A DNA stretch of 64,000 nucleotides from Dictyophora rubrovolvata (Eukaryota > Basidiomycota > Agaricomycetes > Phallales > Phallaceae), in the NCBI GenBank assembly GCA_029959195.1, contig CP114117.1, forward strand, positions 2,480,001-2,544,000, in the 5' to 3' direction. The notes below the pieces were generated by a model. That model did no database searches and was not told where the DNA came from. It saw only the letters and a program-made list of their open reading frames with translations. Positions 34,494-46,702 of the stretch are shown piece by piece. A program made the position numbers and the translations under genes. How positions within the stretch are numbered: position 1 is the first letter of the stretch; the number at the start of each line of letters is the position of its first letter.

Positions 34494-35713
34494 AATGAAC
34501 CTTGGTTAGGACTTATTACACAGCTGGCATTTACCTTGCCCGATGTTCAGGGTTTACGCATATATTATTTATTTATTTTCTATTTAGGTAATGAACGCCA
34601 AGCGGCAGGCATTTGATTAGTAGTCATGGACATGTGCCAGAGAAGCTGGATTTATGAAAATACATAATAATAGGTATATTTACAACATCTTGCAAATTCA
34701 GGTTGGAGGTGTCATGGCGTGATATTGCGTGTCTGACGTCAGACTGCGTGCGAATATGTCCGAGTATCATGTCCTATGATCGTTTTTTCTAACGTATTGT
34801 GCTAGATGATGTTGAACCTGTAAAGTGTGTCGGGATAAAATTTTCTCTCTGGCTTTTGCTTTAAGAAAGAAATGCAGTTTTGACCCGAACGTTACTCCCA
34901 AGTCTACCATGAGCCCTCATGAGCTACATCCTAGTGAGTGCTCCAGATCTGATCTTAGTTCCCGATAACGGGTTGCAGCAGCATACTGCTGACACTAGGG
35001 AATTTCAGTGGGGGCAGTGAAACGAAACGGTTGTCGAAATGGACGTGCAGCGGGTGTGTTCAGAGTTAAAATAGGATAGGTGTATTTACGAGGCACATCC
35101 GACATCTCGAAAACAATGAAACGTGAAACGGCCGACTCTAATGGGCGCGGCGTGACCTCGGAGTGACTGGACTAAAAGACGCCCATCAGATGATGATCGC
35201 GACCAACATTCCATATGCCCGTGAGCTATACATATGTTACATGTACACTGCCATGGTTCTCGCCAGTCAGCCATTCAAGCTTCAAGGCCTAATTATAACT
35301 CTTTTGGCCACATGATCAGGGGCAAAAGACGCGTACATTGTGCAATCTGAATACTCGGGCCAAATTAAGAAGCAGACTAGGAAATTCTTGCTTATCTCAG
35401 GGGAGAGGAAAGTCACCGAATGAATCAAGTTTCAAATATCTAAGAAATCAAATGTAGATAGAAACTGACCTCTATACATAATCTATGTCAAATATGTCAG
35501 ACTAGTGTTCCATGGACTCGGGCTCAGGTTGAGCTGGGCTCGGCTAGTACGGCGGCGACAGGCCCTCTAAGCCAATCATGAATCCATCAACATCTGCATC
35601 GTGTGCCAGTGCAAGCTCTTCTTCGTTTCTTCCTCTCTTCCTATCTCTCTTTTTCTTTCTTTTAACTACCCAACAGCAGCCTGAGATTCCCCCACTCTTC
35701 CTCTGAGCCTCAA
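34494..35713. other. gap without recognised gene
   Basis: About 1.2 kb between the BTB gene and ligase ACS1. A pyrimidine-rich stretch (35610-35700) lies just before the ACS1 start and probably belongs to its promoter or leader. Confidence 0.4.
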
Positions 35714-38344
35714 ATGGACCCCGAAGCCATGTATCCAGCAATGAACGTACAGTACGTCAAAAAAAAACACACCATCCAAAAGTATAGTAACCTGTTATTT
35801 CTCTCCAGCTCGTTCCTATTCTCGAATCCATTCCACGACTCTCCAGCAAACAAGCACTACAACCTCCCATCGCTTCCCAAAACTCCGGACTCCCGCATCT
35901 ACTGCGAAGACCCCTACGCCCACCTCTCCCTCTCCTTCTCCCGCCTCCGCTCCGAATCACTTCGTCTCGCCCAAGGAATACACGACACCTTCGGCCAACC
36001 AACATACCACACCTCATTCGGCTCAACCTCTGTCTCCGGCCCAGTCGTTCTCATCCAACTCCCCAACTCCGCCGTCCTCCCAGTTCTCATTTCGGGTTTT
36101 CTCGCAGCGGGGTGGGCAGTATCCACTGCTAATCCCGCCAATACTGCCACTGAGCTTGCTCATTTTATTGAGCTCTGTCAGCCTCGCGTTGTGATCACTC
36201 AGCCTGGTGCACTTGGCGAGAAAGCCGTTTCGGAAGCGTGTCGGATCGCTAAATGTGACGATGATGGCGTTGAGATTTTTGTCGTCGATGTTAATAGCGA
36301 TTGGAAGGATGTTCCGTTGATGAATGGTAACGGTGTGGAGAAGGACGGCAAGAAGTACGGTAGGTTCTGGACTGTACTTTTGGCCGATAAGGAATTTGTT
36401 GTCCCGCCCATGGTAAGTCTGAACCGACAGTTTTTGGGATTACAACGCGATTTTCACGATGATTGGAATAGACTGTGGAAGAAGCCAATACCAGAATTGC
36501 ATTCATTTTGTGGACATCAGGTAGGGAATTCCGACTCGTTACCCTAAATATATATCTCATACAACTTTATTACAGGAACCACCGGAAAATCCAAAGGCGC
36601 AATGCTAAGCCACCGAGCTATCATTACCGGTACTGTACTCGTCAGAGCCTCCAATCCTAAATTCTTGGAACATGAGGTTAATCTGAGTTCTCTATCTTTC
36701 CTCCATTCTACTGTGTCTGATGTTTGATCATGAACTAGAAATGGATCGGGCTTGCACCACACACGCACGTATACGCTTTATTCAACCAAATTCTGATCGT
36801 ATGTTCCTATAATAACTTCGAACGTATTCCTTTCTGATCCCCTTTTCACCCAGGGAATTCCAATCGGCGCAACAATAGTCGTCCAACGAAAGGTCCGTAT
36901 GCCCCCCCCAAAAAAGGAAATTAAACCCCTCATCTCATGTTTGAAACAACAGTTTGACGTCAAACAATACCTCTCCAACGTTGCTCGTCATAAGATCACG
37001 TTACTGCATATAATACCCCCTATAGCCGTAGCCATCTCCAGCACCGATCTAGTGCACCAACCCGAATACAGCTTATCAAGCGTCAAAGGGATTATATCTG
37101 CTGGTGCTCCCATTCCTCCTGACTTAGTCAGGAGAGTACGAGATTTAACGGGTGTAATTATAAAGTCAATGTAAGTGTCCCCGAGAGCTGACCTGATTTT
37201 TTTGTCTAAAATTTTGGGGGTAGATATGGTATGACGGAGTTAGGCCCAATAACATATGTTAAAGATCAGACCTGGGAAGAACTTCAGGGCAGTTTGGGAA
37301 GTGCAGGTTTGCCCATTCCTCCCGTTGAAATCAGCATCGTACCCATGGATGGACTGAATTCAGCTGAAACCGGTAAGAAGTGATTTATCACATCCTTCAT
37401 GTTCACGCGCGCAAATACTCAAACCCCAAACCCTCTCTTCTTTTCTTCTTTTCTTCACAGCGAGTGGAGAAATAGTTGTACGATCTCCTTCCGTGATGTT
37501 GGGATACATTAAGAATCCTGAAGCCACGAAGGAAATGCTCCGCTCTGATGGAGCTCGTACCGGTGATCTCGGGTATTTGGACGAGAAAGGGTACTTGCAA
37601 AGTGCGTGTGTGTGATTGCTGATTTTCAATTACTATTCACTAATTTCTTGCGCCCAATTTTTTTTTTTTAAAAAGTTACTGGGAGATTGAAGGAGCTTGT
37701 TAAGGTGCGGGTTTTTTTTTTATATGTTGATATAGAAATTGATTTCAAATTATTCTTTTTATAGTACAAAGGGTACGTGCATATTCAACTCAACTCGATA
37801 TTTCTCACACCGACACCACCTCAGATACCAAGTCTCCCCTACAGAGCTGGAAGCCATAATCTCGGACATACCCGAAATCAAAGATGTGGCGGTAGGATCG
37901 ATCTACTCTGAGTCACAAGCAACAGAATTACCTATGGCATACGTCGTCCCGCTAACAAATGATCTTCTTCGTATTGTATCAGCTAACGCACGATCGCAAG
38001 CTGAAGGACGTGCGCTCGTCGCGGGCAACAAAGGAGTGGGCGGAGTATACACTCACACGCCCTCTTCTTTACTCCCGCTCGAGTCTCTCGCCGAAAAGAT
38101 CGAGAGACTTGTCGAAGAGAAATGCATCTATTATAAGCGGCTCAGGGGTGGAATCATGTTTGTTCCCGAGTTGCCCAAATCTCCCAGGTGCGTGCGTGAT
38201 TGTTTAAACAAATTAAAGTCCTTCAAGGGGTTTTGAACCATCAATTGATAATCACTCCGCAGTGGGAAAGTCGTCCGTTTGGCGTTGAAGGATTTGCAGG
38301 GTGTGTTTGTAGACGGCTATACAAACAGGCAAGCTAAACTATAA
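35714..38344 (+). CDS. AMP-forming acyl-CoA ligase (4-coumarate-CoA ligase-like), ACS1, with AKL end
   Basis: Exons: 35714-35751, 35809-36412, 36472-36520, 36576-36676, 36739-36798, 36854-36892, 36953-37170, 37224-37372, 37461-37601, 37676-37704, 37765-37772, 37825-38187, 38263-38344. Motifs in ANL-superfamily order: [20 protein letters not shown] (P-loop), [44 protein letters not shown] and [12 protein letters not shown] with the catalytic Lys. The enzyme adenylates a carboxylic acid and transfers it to CoA; the substrate is unknown. Exon 11 is only 8 nt and completes the invariant KYKG. The protein ends NRQAKL, a canonical peroxisomal PTS1. A GC-AG intron (38329-38414) would instead skip this end and add 61 residues, mostly Gln-rich, to a stop at 38598. 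Confidence 0.88.
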
Positions 38345-38532
38345 TTAATTTAAATGAGCCACATAGAGTAAACTTTTATTTTTTATTATTATTGTTGTTG
38401 TTGTTATATTACAGTAAACGCCAACGACAACAGCTACTACAGGAACGACAACAACAACTACAGGAACAACAACAGCTCCAACAGCGGCAGCGGCGTAACT
38501 CGCACCCGTCAAGCTGGCCCAACCTATCCAAA

Positions 38533-40330
38533 CTACCCCCAAAAGTTGCCCCAGCTTGTCAAGTTGTCATCGAGATCAACGATGTTCTTGTTGGATGAAG
38601 GAAGAGCGGGCAAACCTTTCATTACAGTCGTTTTGAAAACCATGTACGTCGTCGTTCCACCTCTATCGAAACGTAAAAGAGAACGTTTACCTTCTATAGA
38701 GCCCGTCGTGTATTTCAAAGTTGGGATTTGTGTTACGAGTTGGTGGATGAGTTTCTTTGCTATGGGTTGTCCCACGTCGAGGTCGTCGAAGAGGGAGAGG
38801 AGTTGTGTGAGGGGTGGGGAGTGGGACAAAAGGACTTTTACGGTGTTTTCAATCTGGGCAGATTATATAGGTTGTATTATATTGAATTAAAAGGGAATTA
38901 ATATTATTTTTAGAGGCGGGGCTGCGGGCTTAAATATTAATGACTCACCCAAGAAAGCAATTGCATTCCCTCGCCAAGGAGTTCTATCCTCAACTTTGTG
39001 ATCTTCGGTGCGCTCCGCAGCACGGTTTCGATATATTTGGCCTGGCTCATGTGCATGACCAGAGTGCAGCTGTCGAGGTTCGACATTGCTGAAATAGCTT
39101 GTACAATATTCCCGTGGAAGCGCGTTGAAAAGTGGGTGAGCTGGCGGGTGAGAGAGGCCGGGAGGTGGAGGGGGACAAGTTCATGTCCGTGCGTTTCGGG
39201 GCTAGTTTGCAACACTCGGACATTGGGGCACAGGCCCTCCTCTGTTGGAAAACACGTGGCTAGTTGAGTCCATACCGGGAGATACAGGTGTTCAAGAGAA
39301 GGGTGACGTTTGAGAAATGAGGTGAAGAACGTGCGTTTGCCAGAGTCCGTGCGCAGGTCGTCCAAGTCTATAGCATTCAAGTCTAATGTGTCCTCCTCGG
39401 TGGCAGGGTTGAAAAAAAGTTCTACTTGGCTGCCCAGCTCGAGGTGGCGCAGGTTCGGCCATGTACTGTGTTCGAGGGTTCTGAAGATGTTGACCGGGAG
39501 GTGGAGCGCTAGGTTTGTTAGATTTGGTGTACGTAAAATCAGCATCGCTGTGATGTCGGTGAAGTTTCGGGTAGGCAGGGTCGAGCGTATGATTAAATGT
39601 GTGAGGTGAGTGTAGTCCAGATCCAGGAACTGATATAATGAGGGTGGATCGATGAGCATGTACTAAAAGCTTAACTCACAAGAGATGTTGGAAGCTCTTG
39701 ATACGGGTCATGTCGGTTGACGTTGTACACAACCGTCATTTTTTTGAGAACAGGTTGGGTCGCCACGAGTCCCTCGACGATTTGGTTTAGATACTTGTCA
39801 GAACACAACTGGACTTCAAAGGACACAAGATTAGGCAGATATTGTATCGTATTCAACGCGTTTTGAATATGATCACTGGTGGAAACACTGTCGCTGTGAG
39901 CACTCTGCCTCAATTCATGCGTTTTGGGAACGCTCCATGTTATTTTACACGCTTTGGGTACACGGATTATCTTGCAGTTATTTCTGATCGCCCTATCTGC
40001 TTTGTTCCATCGCTGTTCGAGTTCGTAGATCGGGCTGGTTGATCTAGAGTCAATGTAACGTGAAGATGATTCGAAAAGGGACAGATTCGCGACGAGTTGT
40101 TTAGTTGAAGAAAGCAGAGATGGGCCGGACAAATGTTCCCAAACATCTTGATATCCACGCGGATCGTTGAGAGTGCAGGATATGGAAAGGTACTCTATGT
40201 ACGGTCTGACAATATCGTGCAAGAGGCGTGTTGTAAGTGCGAAACTGAGCAGGTCAGCGTAGTCTTCGATGTAGAAAGCTATTTGACAGATAAGTTCTGT
40301 TGGGAGAGATATCAGGGTTGACATGGACAT
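38533..40330 (-). CDS. F-box protein with Leu-rich C-terminal half
   Basis: Exon 1 starts at 40330 (MSMSTLISLPTELICQIAFY, an F-box opening) and ends near 39680 (QELPTSL). A 50 nt intron leads to exon 2 (FLDLDYTHLTHLIIRSTL...), which ends near 38950 (GEGMQLLSW). An intron of about 90 nt leads to exon 3 (IENTVKVLLSHSPPLTQLL) and the stop at 38533. The C-terminal part has repeated Leu-rich segments typical of substrate-binding regions. It is a second, unrelated-looking F-box gene beside the one at 956-2341. It lies tail-to-tail with ACS1 and would overlap the long form of that gene by 66 nt. Confidence 0.8.
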
Positions 40331-40681
40331 GGGTTGACTTCAGGTTAAGTTGTACAGCGTAACAACTCGAACCCGATTTAAAGTGATATTTGAACTCCGC
40401 TGAGAGCCTTTTTTTTTGCAGATCTGTCCTTTTCGTAAATCTGCTTCCGGAAGCTCAAGCGCTCAACAATGTTTGAGGTCAGGTTGAAATAATTCTCGGG
40501 AATCGCATAACAGTTGAGCACCACAGACTGGAAAAGCGTATTTTGTGGTCAATCAAGCACTGGCATTCATAGATTTGCCTAGGGGATAAAATAGTACAAT
40601 GATAGAGATAGATTGTCTAACAGCTTCCGACGCAGATGAACCGCCGTGTCTAAAACCCAAAGCTTACAAGATCCATATTCC

Positions 40682-42980
40682 TCAAAGCTTTCCTTTCGGT
40701 CCGGCGGAGAACGACTCCTTCTTTGCCAATTCTCTCAGGTCTTTCCGCAAGATCTTCCCAGCAGCACTGCCAAAATAAATAAATAAAAATCAACACACAT
40801 AACTACACTTGTTCCCACCTTTTGGGTATAGCATCTATAACAACAACCCCACCACGAAGATATTTATGTCGCGCTACCTTACTTTGAATCCAGGTCTGAA
40901 CTTGTTTGCCAAAAGCTTCTTTATCCGCTTGTGTTTTCAGAGATGCTGCCCCTTCGCGTGGAACGACATACGCGCTAGAGTATGCACAAAATTAAAAATA
41001 AGCTTGAAGGGAGATTTCGTCATTCAAGTTTAAAAGACTTACCGAGGGAGTTCAGTTGCTTCTACATCCGAGTATATGCCAATTACCCCCGCATCCAAAA
41101 CATTCGGGTGCGTAAGGAGTAGGCCTTCTAATTCGGCAGGAGATACTAAACATAATTGTTAGTTTTAGGCATTGCTCAAAAAAATATATATTAAATATGT
41201 ACTAGCCTTGAAATCCCTGCATAAAGAATAATTGCCAGATGTTGTCAAACACTATTTATGTATGTATTGACTAACCTTGTATTTTATCAACTCTTTCATC
41301 CGATCAACGATGAAGAAATATCCATCCTTATCGACATATGCCGTATCTCCAGTCTTAAACCACCTATCTGGGGTTATAGCTTCGCGGGTGGCTTTCGGGT
41401 CATTTAGATACCCCTATCATGCATACATAACCAGAACATACAATTCAAAAAACAACGCTCAACGCTCTTGAGGGAACCATACCTTCATCAAATTAGGACC
41501 CCTAAACCACATCTCCCCTTCTTCACCCACTGCTGCGTCACTTCCATCCTCCAACACAATGCGGGCTTCCATATTGGAAAGCAGAGCGCCGATGCTTCCA
41601 GCTCGAGTCAGCCATTCTTCCGCTTTAAGTATTGCGCAAGCTGGGCTAGTTTCGGTTAGCCCCCACGCTATGATGAGAACTTTAATTCTCCAAAAGAAGA
41701 AGAAGAAAAAAAAGCAAAGATTTTCACCTTGGGTGATTTGAACATGTACTCCTTGCTTTTTCAAGCGTGCGCTAGCCGCTAGTATGAGGTCTTTACCGAG
41801 AGGTGCCGCAGCAGAAATTAAGACTTCCAGACTTTTTAGATTATATTTTTCTACGACTATGTCATGAAAAAGAGCTGTCAGTTTACTGGCAATATGATTT
41901 TGCAATGATTGATTGGGTTTATCCTTACCCGGGTGGTTTGCAAGAACAATCAACATTGGTGGAACGACAGAAATGACAGTCACTTTATACCGTTCTATAT
42001 TGGCGCAGAAATCTTCGGGAGTGAACTGTGACATTATGAATAGAGGGCATGAAACCACGATGGGTAGCAGAATTCCCGCTACCAAACCGTAGATATGGAA
42101 CTAGGAAATAATATTGGCATTCCGGCAAAAGGAATCCAACGAACAAAGGAGCGAAAAAACCCACGAATGGTAAGACTGCTATGACACGTTTATTTATATT
42201 GACATAGCCAGATCTATGTCTAATGCCGATAAGAACTCCTACAATGTTAAAATGCGTCAACTGGGTAGAGTTAAAATTATACAAAGCCCACAGAGAAAAT
42301 CATCACAGACCTCTACACCTTTAGATCTCGACGTTGTTCCAGAGGAATAACATAGTAATATCGTCTCGTGGGCGGCTTCGCCATTGAACGGTTCTTCCTT
42401 CTCTAACTGTCCGTTGCCGAGGAAGTCATCAAGACGGCGCCACTGTCCCTTGATGCCAGTAAAGGATGCGGAAGCCCCAACGAGGATGATGCGCTTTTTT
42501 ATTTCAGGTTCATCCGCTTTTGTGATTTTCAATGCTTCTATTGCAGTTTCTAACAAGTGTGGATGGACGAAAATGTAATACGCTCCGCTATCCTAGAAAA
42601 ATCATCAGCCCGTGTTGAGAAAACTGATTCAAGTCCCTTACCTGCAATTGGTATAACAACTCGGAAGGAGTATACATACTATTAACAGTGGTAATACGAA
42701 CACCAGCTGCAATCGCGCCCAACAGCACAATAGGCCAAAGAACGGAATTCATAGAAAAGAAAGCGATAGTGTCTCCCCGTTTCAAAGACAAAGTGTTTCT
42801 GAGAGACCACCCCAGTTGTAAAGCCGACGTTCTAACATCATTTCTTGTGAATTTTTGACCTGTAGCAGCGTCGGTGAGAGCTAAATTCTTGGGATCAAAT
42901 TCTCCGGAGAATATGTAGGAAAAAATTGAACACTGAGGCGGGTCGACTTTCGGGTCTGTTGAACGATAGATTCGCACCAT
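40682..42980 (-). CDS. AMP-forming acyl-CoA ligase ACS2
   Basis: Exon 1 (42980-42642, 339 nt, [17 protein letters not shown]...) has exactly the length of exon 1 in ACS3. Motifs: [16 protein letters not shown] (P-loop), [36 protein letters not shown] + GFQ + VSPAELE and [20 protein letters not shown] with the catalytic Lys. The class activates aromatic or medium/long carboxylic acids to CoA esters. The GFQ exon is 10 nt (41207-41216 on the minus strand) and is followed by a GC donor (AAG|GCTAGT). The C-terminus ends PKGKL, near the PTS1 pattern but not canonical. It is a close paralogue of ACS3. Intermediate exon ends were not all fixed. Confidence 0.88.
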
Positions 42981-43329
42981 TACGTTTTAGGGTGGGTTGC
43001 GTTCAGCTGTGACCTTCTCCGGAGCCTAAAGGCCGAATCTAGCCCAGATTATAGCACGGCGTCGTATTGCCGAGAAGAGAATGTGGTGAACATTTTCCAA
43101 GTTCACAAATGGGGATCGTCAAGTATTAATTATTAAATATCAATCACCTGCTTTCAATCCAAACATTCATAGCTGAGTCTTACTGTCCAGATCTAAGGAA
43201 ACGTTCCTCCTCGACGATGACGTCATCAGTCTTAGTAACATCGATTTAAAAAAAAGTATTCTACAGGAACCTGGGAATGCGTATGAAGAAGGGAATAGTT
43301 GTGAATAAGATACATTGCGGTTATGTACT

Positions 43330-44320
43330 TCATTTGCCCATCTTACGTCTCTCAGCCCGTTGCAGCTGTAGGGAACTATTAGTAAGGACAGCTCAAGGCT
43401 TAATGAGTCAGATATAACACATACCCGCCGCCGTTTCTTGTATCTATTGAAACATCATCAATAAGACGTCTAGGAACAATAGCTGAATGCACCTACTTGT
43501 GCTTACTCATCTTCTTTCGTCTCTTTCTCTTCGTGCTATCCAACGTCATCTCCTCTTCTACACATCCAGCCACAGATGGCAAACTGACACGCTCTCCCAA
43601 CCGTTGTTGAGCTAAGATACTTTCCATATCGCCCAACCGAGCCAATGTATCATCCCAATTGACAGCGCCTCCCAGTCTGTTGATAGCCAAAGCACGAGCG
43701 AGTTGCCTGGCTGCATCGGCATCAGCGTCAGCACCGGATTCCTCCATTTGTGACTGAAGCCGCTGTTCAATATTGTTCAATATAGATTCCGGATCTGTAC
43801 CGCTGAAGAGTCCCATGTCATTCGAGGAGGTTTCGTGTGCTTCGAATAGGTTTGAGGTGGGAAGGAAGAGATTGAAAAGGGGCCGGTGAACAGAGAAGAA
43901 TTGGTGCAGTGGGTATGTCTGAGCCGTGAATGATGGATGAAAAGGGACAGGTGGGGTAACAGACTCGACTGGAGGTGCTGCACTTGGAGACAGGGGCATC
44001 GCTTTCTTTGCTGGCGGGGACTGGATATCCTCTGCAGGCTGAGACAGCGGTGATGAAGAAGTCAAAACATTTCCATCCGCAGTGCCTGTCGAGGATGAGT
44101 TATTTGTCGATCCCGAAGCTGAAGCTGAAGGAGATGATGATGACGATGACGATGTTTGTTCATCTGCGTTTCGTTTCGTACGGTGATTGGTGGCAACGAC
44201 TTTGGGAGGTTTGGCTGAATTGAAATATCGACCACCGCCGGGTTTAGAGGAAAATACCGAGTAAAATCGTCGAGATGTGCTCAAAGACGTTGGACGAAGG
44301 AAACGTCCCAGGGCAGCCAT
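43330..44320 (-). CDS. mitochondrial ribosomal protein mS38 (Cox24/AURKAIP1 family)
   Basis: The start at 44320 (MAALGRFLRPTSLSTSRRFYSVF) gives an Arg/Ser-rich, acid-free mitochondrial presequence; the upstream in-frame Met at 44398 does not. A long Ser/Pro-rich middle follows. The first exon ends STKRKRRKKMSKHK, and two short downstream exons add YKKRRR and LQRAERRKMGK, ending at 43330. The basic RRKKMxKHKxKKRRR tail is the diagnostic mS38/Cox24 motif, which binds rRNA in the mitoribosomal small subunit; in yeast Cox24 is also tied to COX1 mRNA processing. It shares a 98 bp promoter region with the Tim17-like gene. Confidence 0.88.
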
Positions 44321-44418
44321 GAAGTGGCAGGAAAAAAGAAATGAGTGATTGACAGAGGAGGCAATGTCGGAGTTATAAAAATACTTTGACACCACCACTG
44401 CCTCCGCCTTCCTTTTGG
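44321..44418. promoter_or_regulatory. 98 bp bidirectional promoter region
   Basis: This is all the DNA between the start codons of mS38 (-) and the Tim17-like gene (+), so both promoters and leaders must lie here or within the genes. No TATA box is evident on either strand, consistent with housekeeping expression. Confidence 0.6.
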
Positions 44419-45290
44419 ATGGACCAGTACTATGTTTTGGACCCGGAATCTCCTAAAACATTTTTAAAAGGTGTATTTGTAACCTGCAAGTCCGTTACGG
44501 TTTACTTGGAAATGTTCTTTTCTTGACCAATTCTCTTCCGTAGCTGCGCTGGGGAGCTTATCGGGAGTTATACAAGCCATACGCACAAGAAAGTCAATAT
44601 TTGTACTTGCGTCGCAGGCTGGAATTAATAGTGGACTGGTCGGGTTGTCATTTTTTGGTAATATATATAATTGGGCTGTGTTCTCCTATTAATTTGTTTA
44701 AGGTCTTAGAGAATATGTAATTTCTCCGGTACTGACGTCGAGCTTATCAGGGTCCATTTACGCCCGGAGACGAGAGGCAATACAAGCTCTCAAATTGAAG
44801 AAACCGTATGATAGAGGTCCTATATCATTAACAGCCCTGAGGTCGAATAATGTTCTCGATACGGCTTTGTCAGGAGCCATAGCGGGTGCATCTTTCAACG
44901 TTTCTCGACGTACATCTTAATCCATCCTAATCAACCCTCAAATGCTGACATCAATGCATAGGTGGGATATCCGGGCTGATTCCCGGTTTTTTCACTATGG
45001 GGCTTACTTGTACGTTAGTACAAGTTGTATGGAACGAGCTTCAGGTCACTCGGATCAAGATTGTATCTCGGGCGCAAGGCATTGAAAATCCGTTTGGACA
45101 AGCATCATCAAGAGACGAGCGATCGACGTCGGAGAAAATTTTAGATAGCTTAAGTTGGATATTCCCTATAAAACGGTTATCCGACGAAGAGTATTTGAAA
45201 AGACTGAGAGCTCAGCGCGAGCATGTTTTAAAGCGTATAGGAGAACTTGAAGAAAAAGCAAAATCAGATACCAGTAATACAGCTAACTAG
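44419..45290 (+). CDS. Tim17/Tim22/Tim23-like membrane protein
   Basis: Exons 44419-44470, 44544-44657, 44712-44909 and 44962-45290, all in frame. The protein begins MDQYYVLDPESPKTFLK. It has glycine-spaced hydrophobic segments (ALGSLSGVIQAI; VLASQAGINSGLVGLSFF; DTALSGAIAGASFN; GISGLIPGFFTMGLTCTLVQ) resembling the Tim17 family of mitochondrial and peroxisomal membrane proteins. The C-terminus is a charged coiled coil (RLRAQREHVLKRIGELEEK). The family call rests on the glycine-zipper pattern and general layout, so it is tentative. Sharing a promoter with a mitoribosomal gene supports a mitochondrial role. Confidence 0.65.
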
Positions 45291-45339
45291 TACGATTATA
45301 TTCAAGAAGAAAAGTATTATAACGGACATGAATGTACAA

Positions 45340-46702
45340 GAGTTTTGACACCCCCTTCTCCACTCAAATTCAGGAGTTGCGAGTAACACAAACTCTCATA
45401 TGAAAGCATTTCATCTACGCATACCGAATCGCCCAGTCCATCCGTGGAAAGTACAGTAGACTCAGAGGCTGAGCACTGTCTTGAAAGGTTGCGGTTGAGA
45501 AGAAAGGAAAAAAGACATCGCGAGAAGCTTATATAATCGGAATGTGGCGTTACGTAATCAGCGTCGACCGCTCATGAATTCCGCCCCTCATCTGCCAGCG
45601 TATATGAGTTCATCAAACTCGGAGCCAATTTTGTTGGAAATTCATACGCCTGAAACTTCGACTGCTATCCAGCATTCATGTCGGTTCTAGCGTGCTTCTG
45701 ATCGCCATCTTATTGCCATAGTTCTGACTAAACTTACTACAGTAACCGAGGAGAACCTAAATGTGCTGTTTCGAAAATTAAGCAAAAAGGGATTGGTTAA
45801 TCCATTTTCGATTGGTCCTAATTGTCTCAAGTACGAATATAATAATTTAATGTGGAATTTGGACGATGGTATTACCCCCTTATCACTCGCAGTCCTGTCC
45901 AAGCATTTCTAGCAACCTTTCTTCTAGATTCAGATTATACTATTTTTGTATTGCGACACCAACAGTTACAAAGGGCGTCTCCTGTTCCTATCACTCCCAG
46001 TCTTCACCTGAGGCATCCCTCTCGGGCTCTTCCAACTCCCACTGAGTACAGGAACCCGGCGTTTTACCTTTTTCAACCTAGCAGGGCACTATTAGCACCC
46101 CCCTCTGCAAATGGCCCAGGAACAGCACGCTCGTCATCAGGTGCCTCATCTGTCAAATCAAGAAAATCAAAGCTAGGAAACCAATTAGACTCGACGGATC
46201 TTCCGGCTCATAGAAAAACGTTTATGGACTTTCAAGCCTCGAATGGGATACGCACTGTTGTGGGTTCTATAGGCCCTGTGGAAAATGTCAGAATGCTTTT
46301 GAAGAATGGGTATCGTCACGTTTATATGTCGAGGAGATTTGCTGTTAAGCATGGTTTTGTTCCTGCGGATGCGCAGCCTGGATCGTATGGCTACAGCGGC
46401 TTAGTCAAGTACGCAAATCTCTAAAATAATAATACATAAAACTGACACTTTTGTTTGTATCTTTACTTAGTATCGGAAAATGGCCGTTGACCGTCGGACA
46501 TACGAAAACGTTGCATTCGGTATATCTTTCCGAAGAAACGCACTTCGATGTGGTTCTGGGACGTTCTTTTATGGAGAAGCGAGGTATCAAAACAGATCCA
46601 CTTGACATGACAAATGTCGTCTGTCTTGATACTGGGGAAAAGCTCGAGTGCGAGATCGTTGTGATTCGGGATGGGAAGGGAGAAATTGTCACTGTAACTT
46701 GA
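45340..46702 (+). CDS. retropepsin-like protein gene (possibly retroelement-derived), structure uncertain
   Basis: The best-supported part is a two-exon C-terminus, from about 45960 to 46408 and 46471-46702. It reads FMDFQASNGIRTVVGSIGPV, then GYRHVYMSRRFAVKHGFVP, then THFDVVLGRSFMEKRGIKT and a Glu/Lys-rich end. The HFDVVLGRSFME text resembles the flap/LGxDF region of retropepsin-like domains found in many basidiomycete proteins. Coding-like sequence upstream (45400-45900, for example LLEIHTPETSTAIQHS and LFRKLSKKGLVNPFSIG) suggests earlier exons. Whether the gene is intact, and whether it is a host gene or an old retroelement part, cannot be decided here. Confidence 0.5.

Noticed and set aside
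43777-44223. Frames overlapping the mS38 gene in other phases
   Set aside because: They are shadows of the Ser/Pro-rich middle part of mS38.
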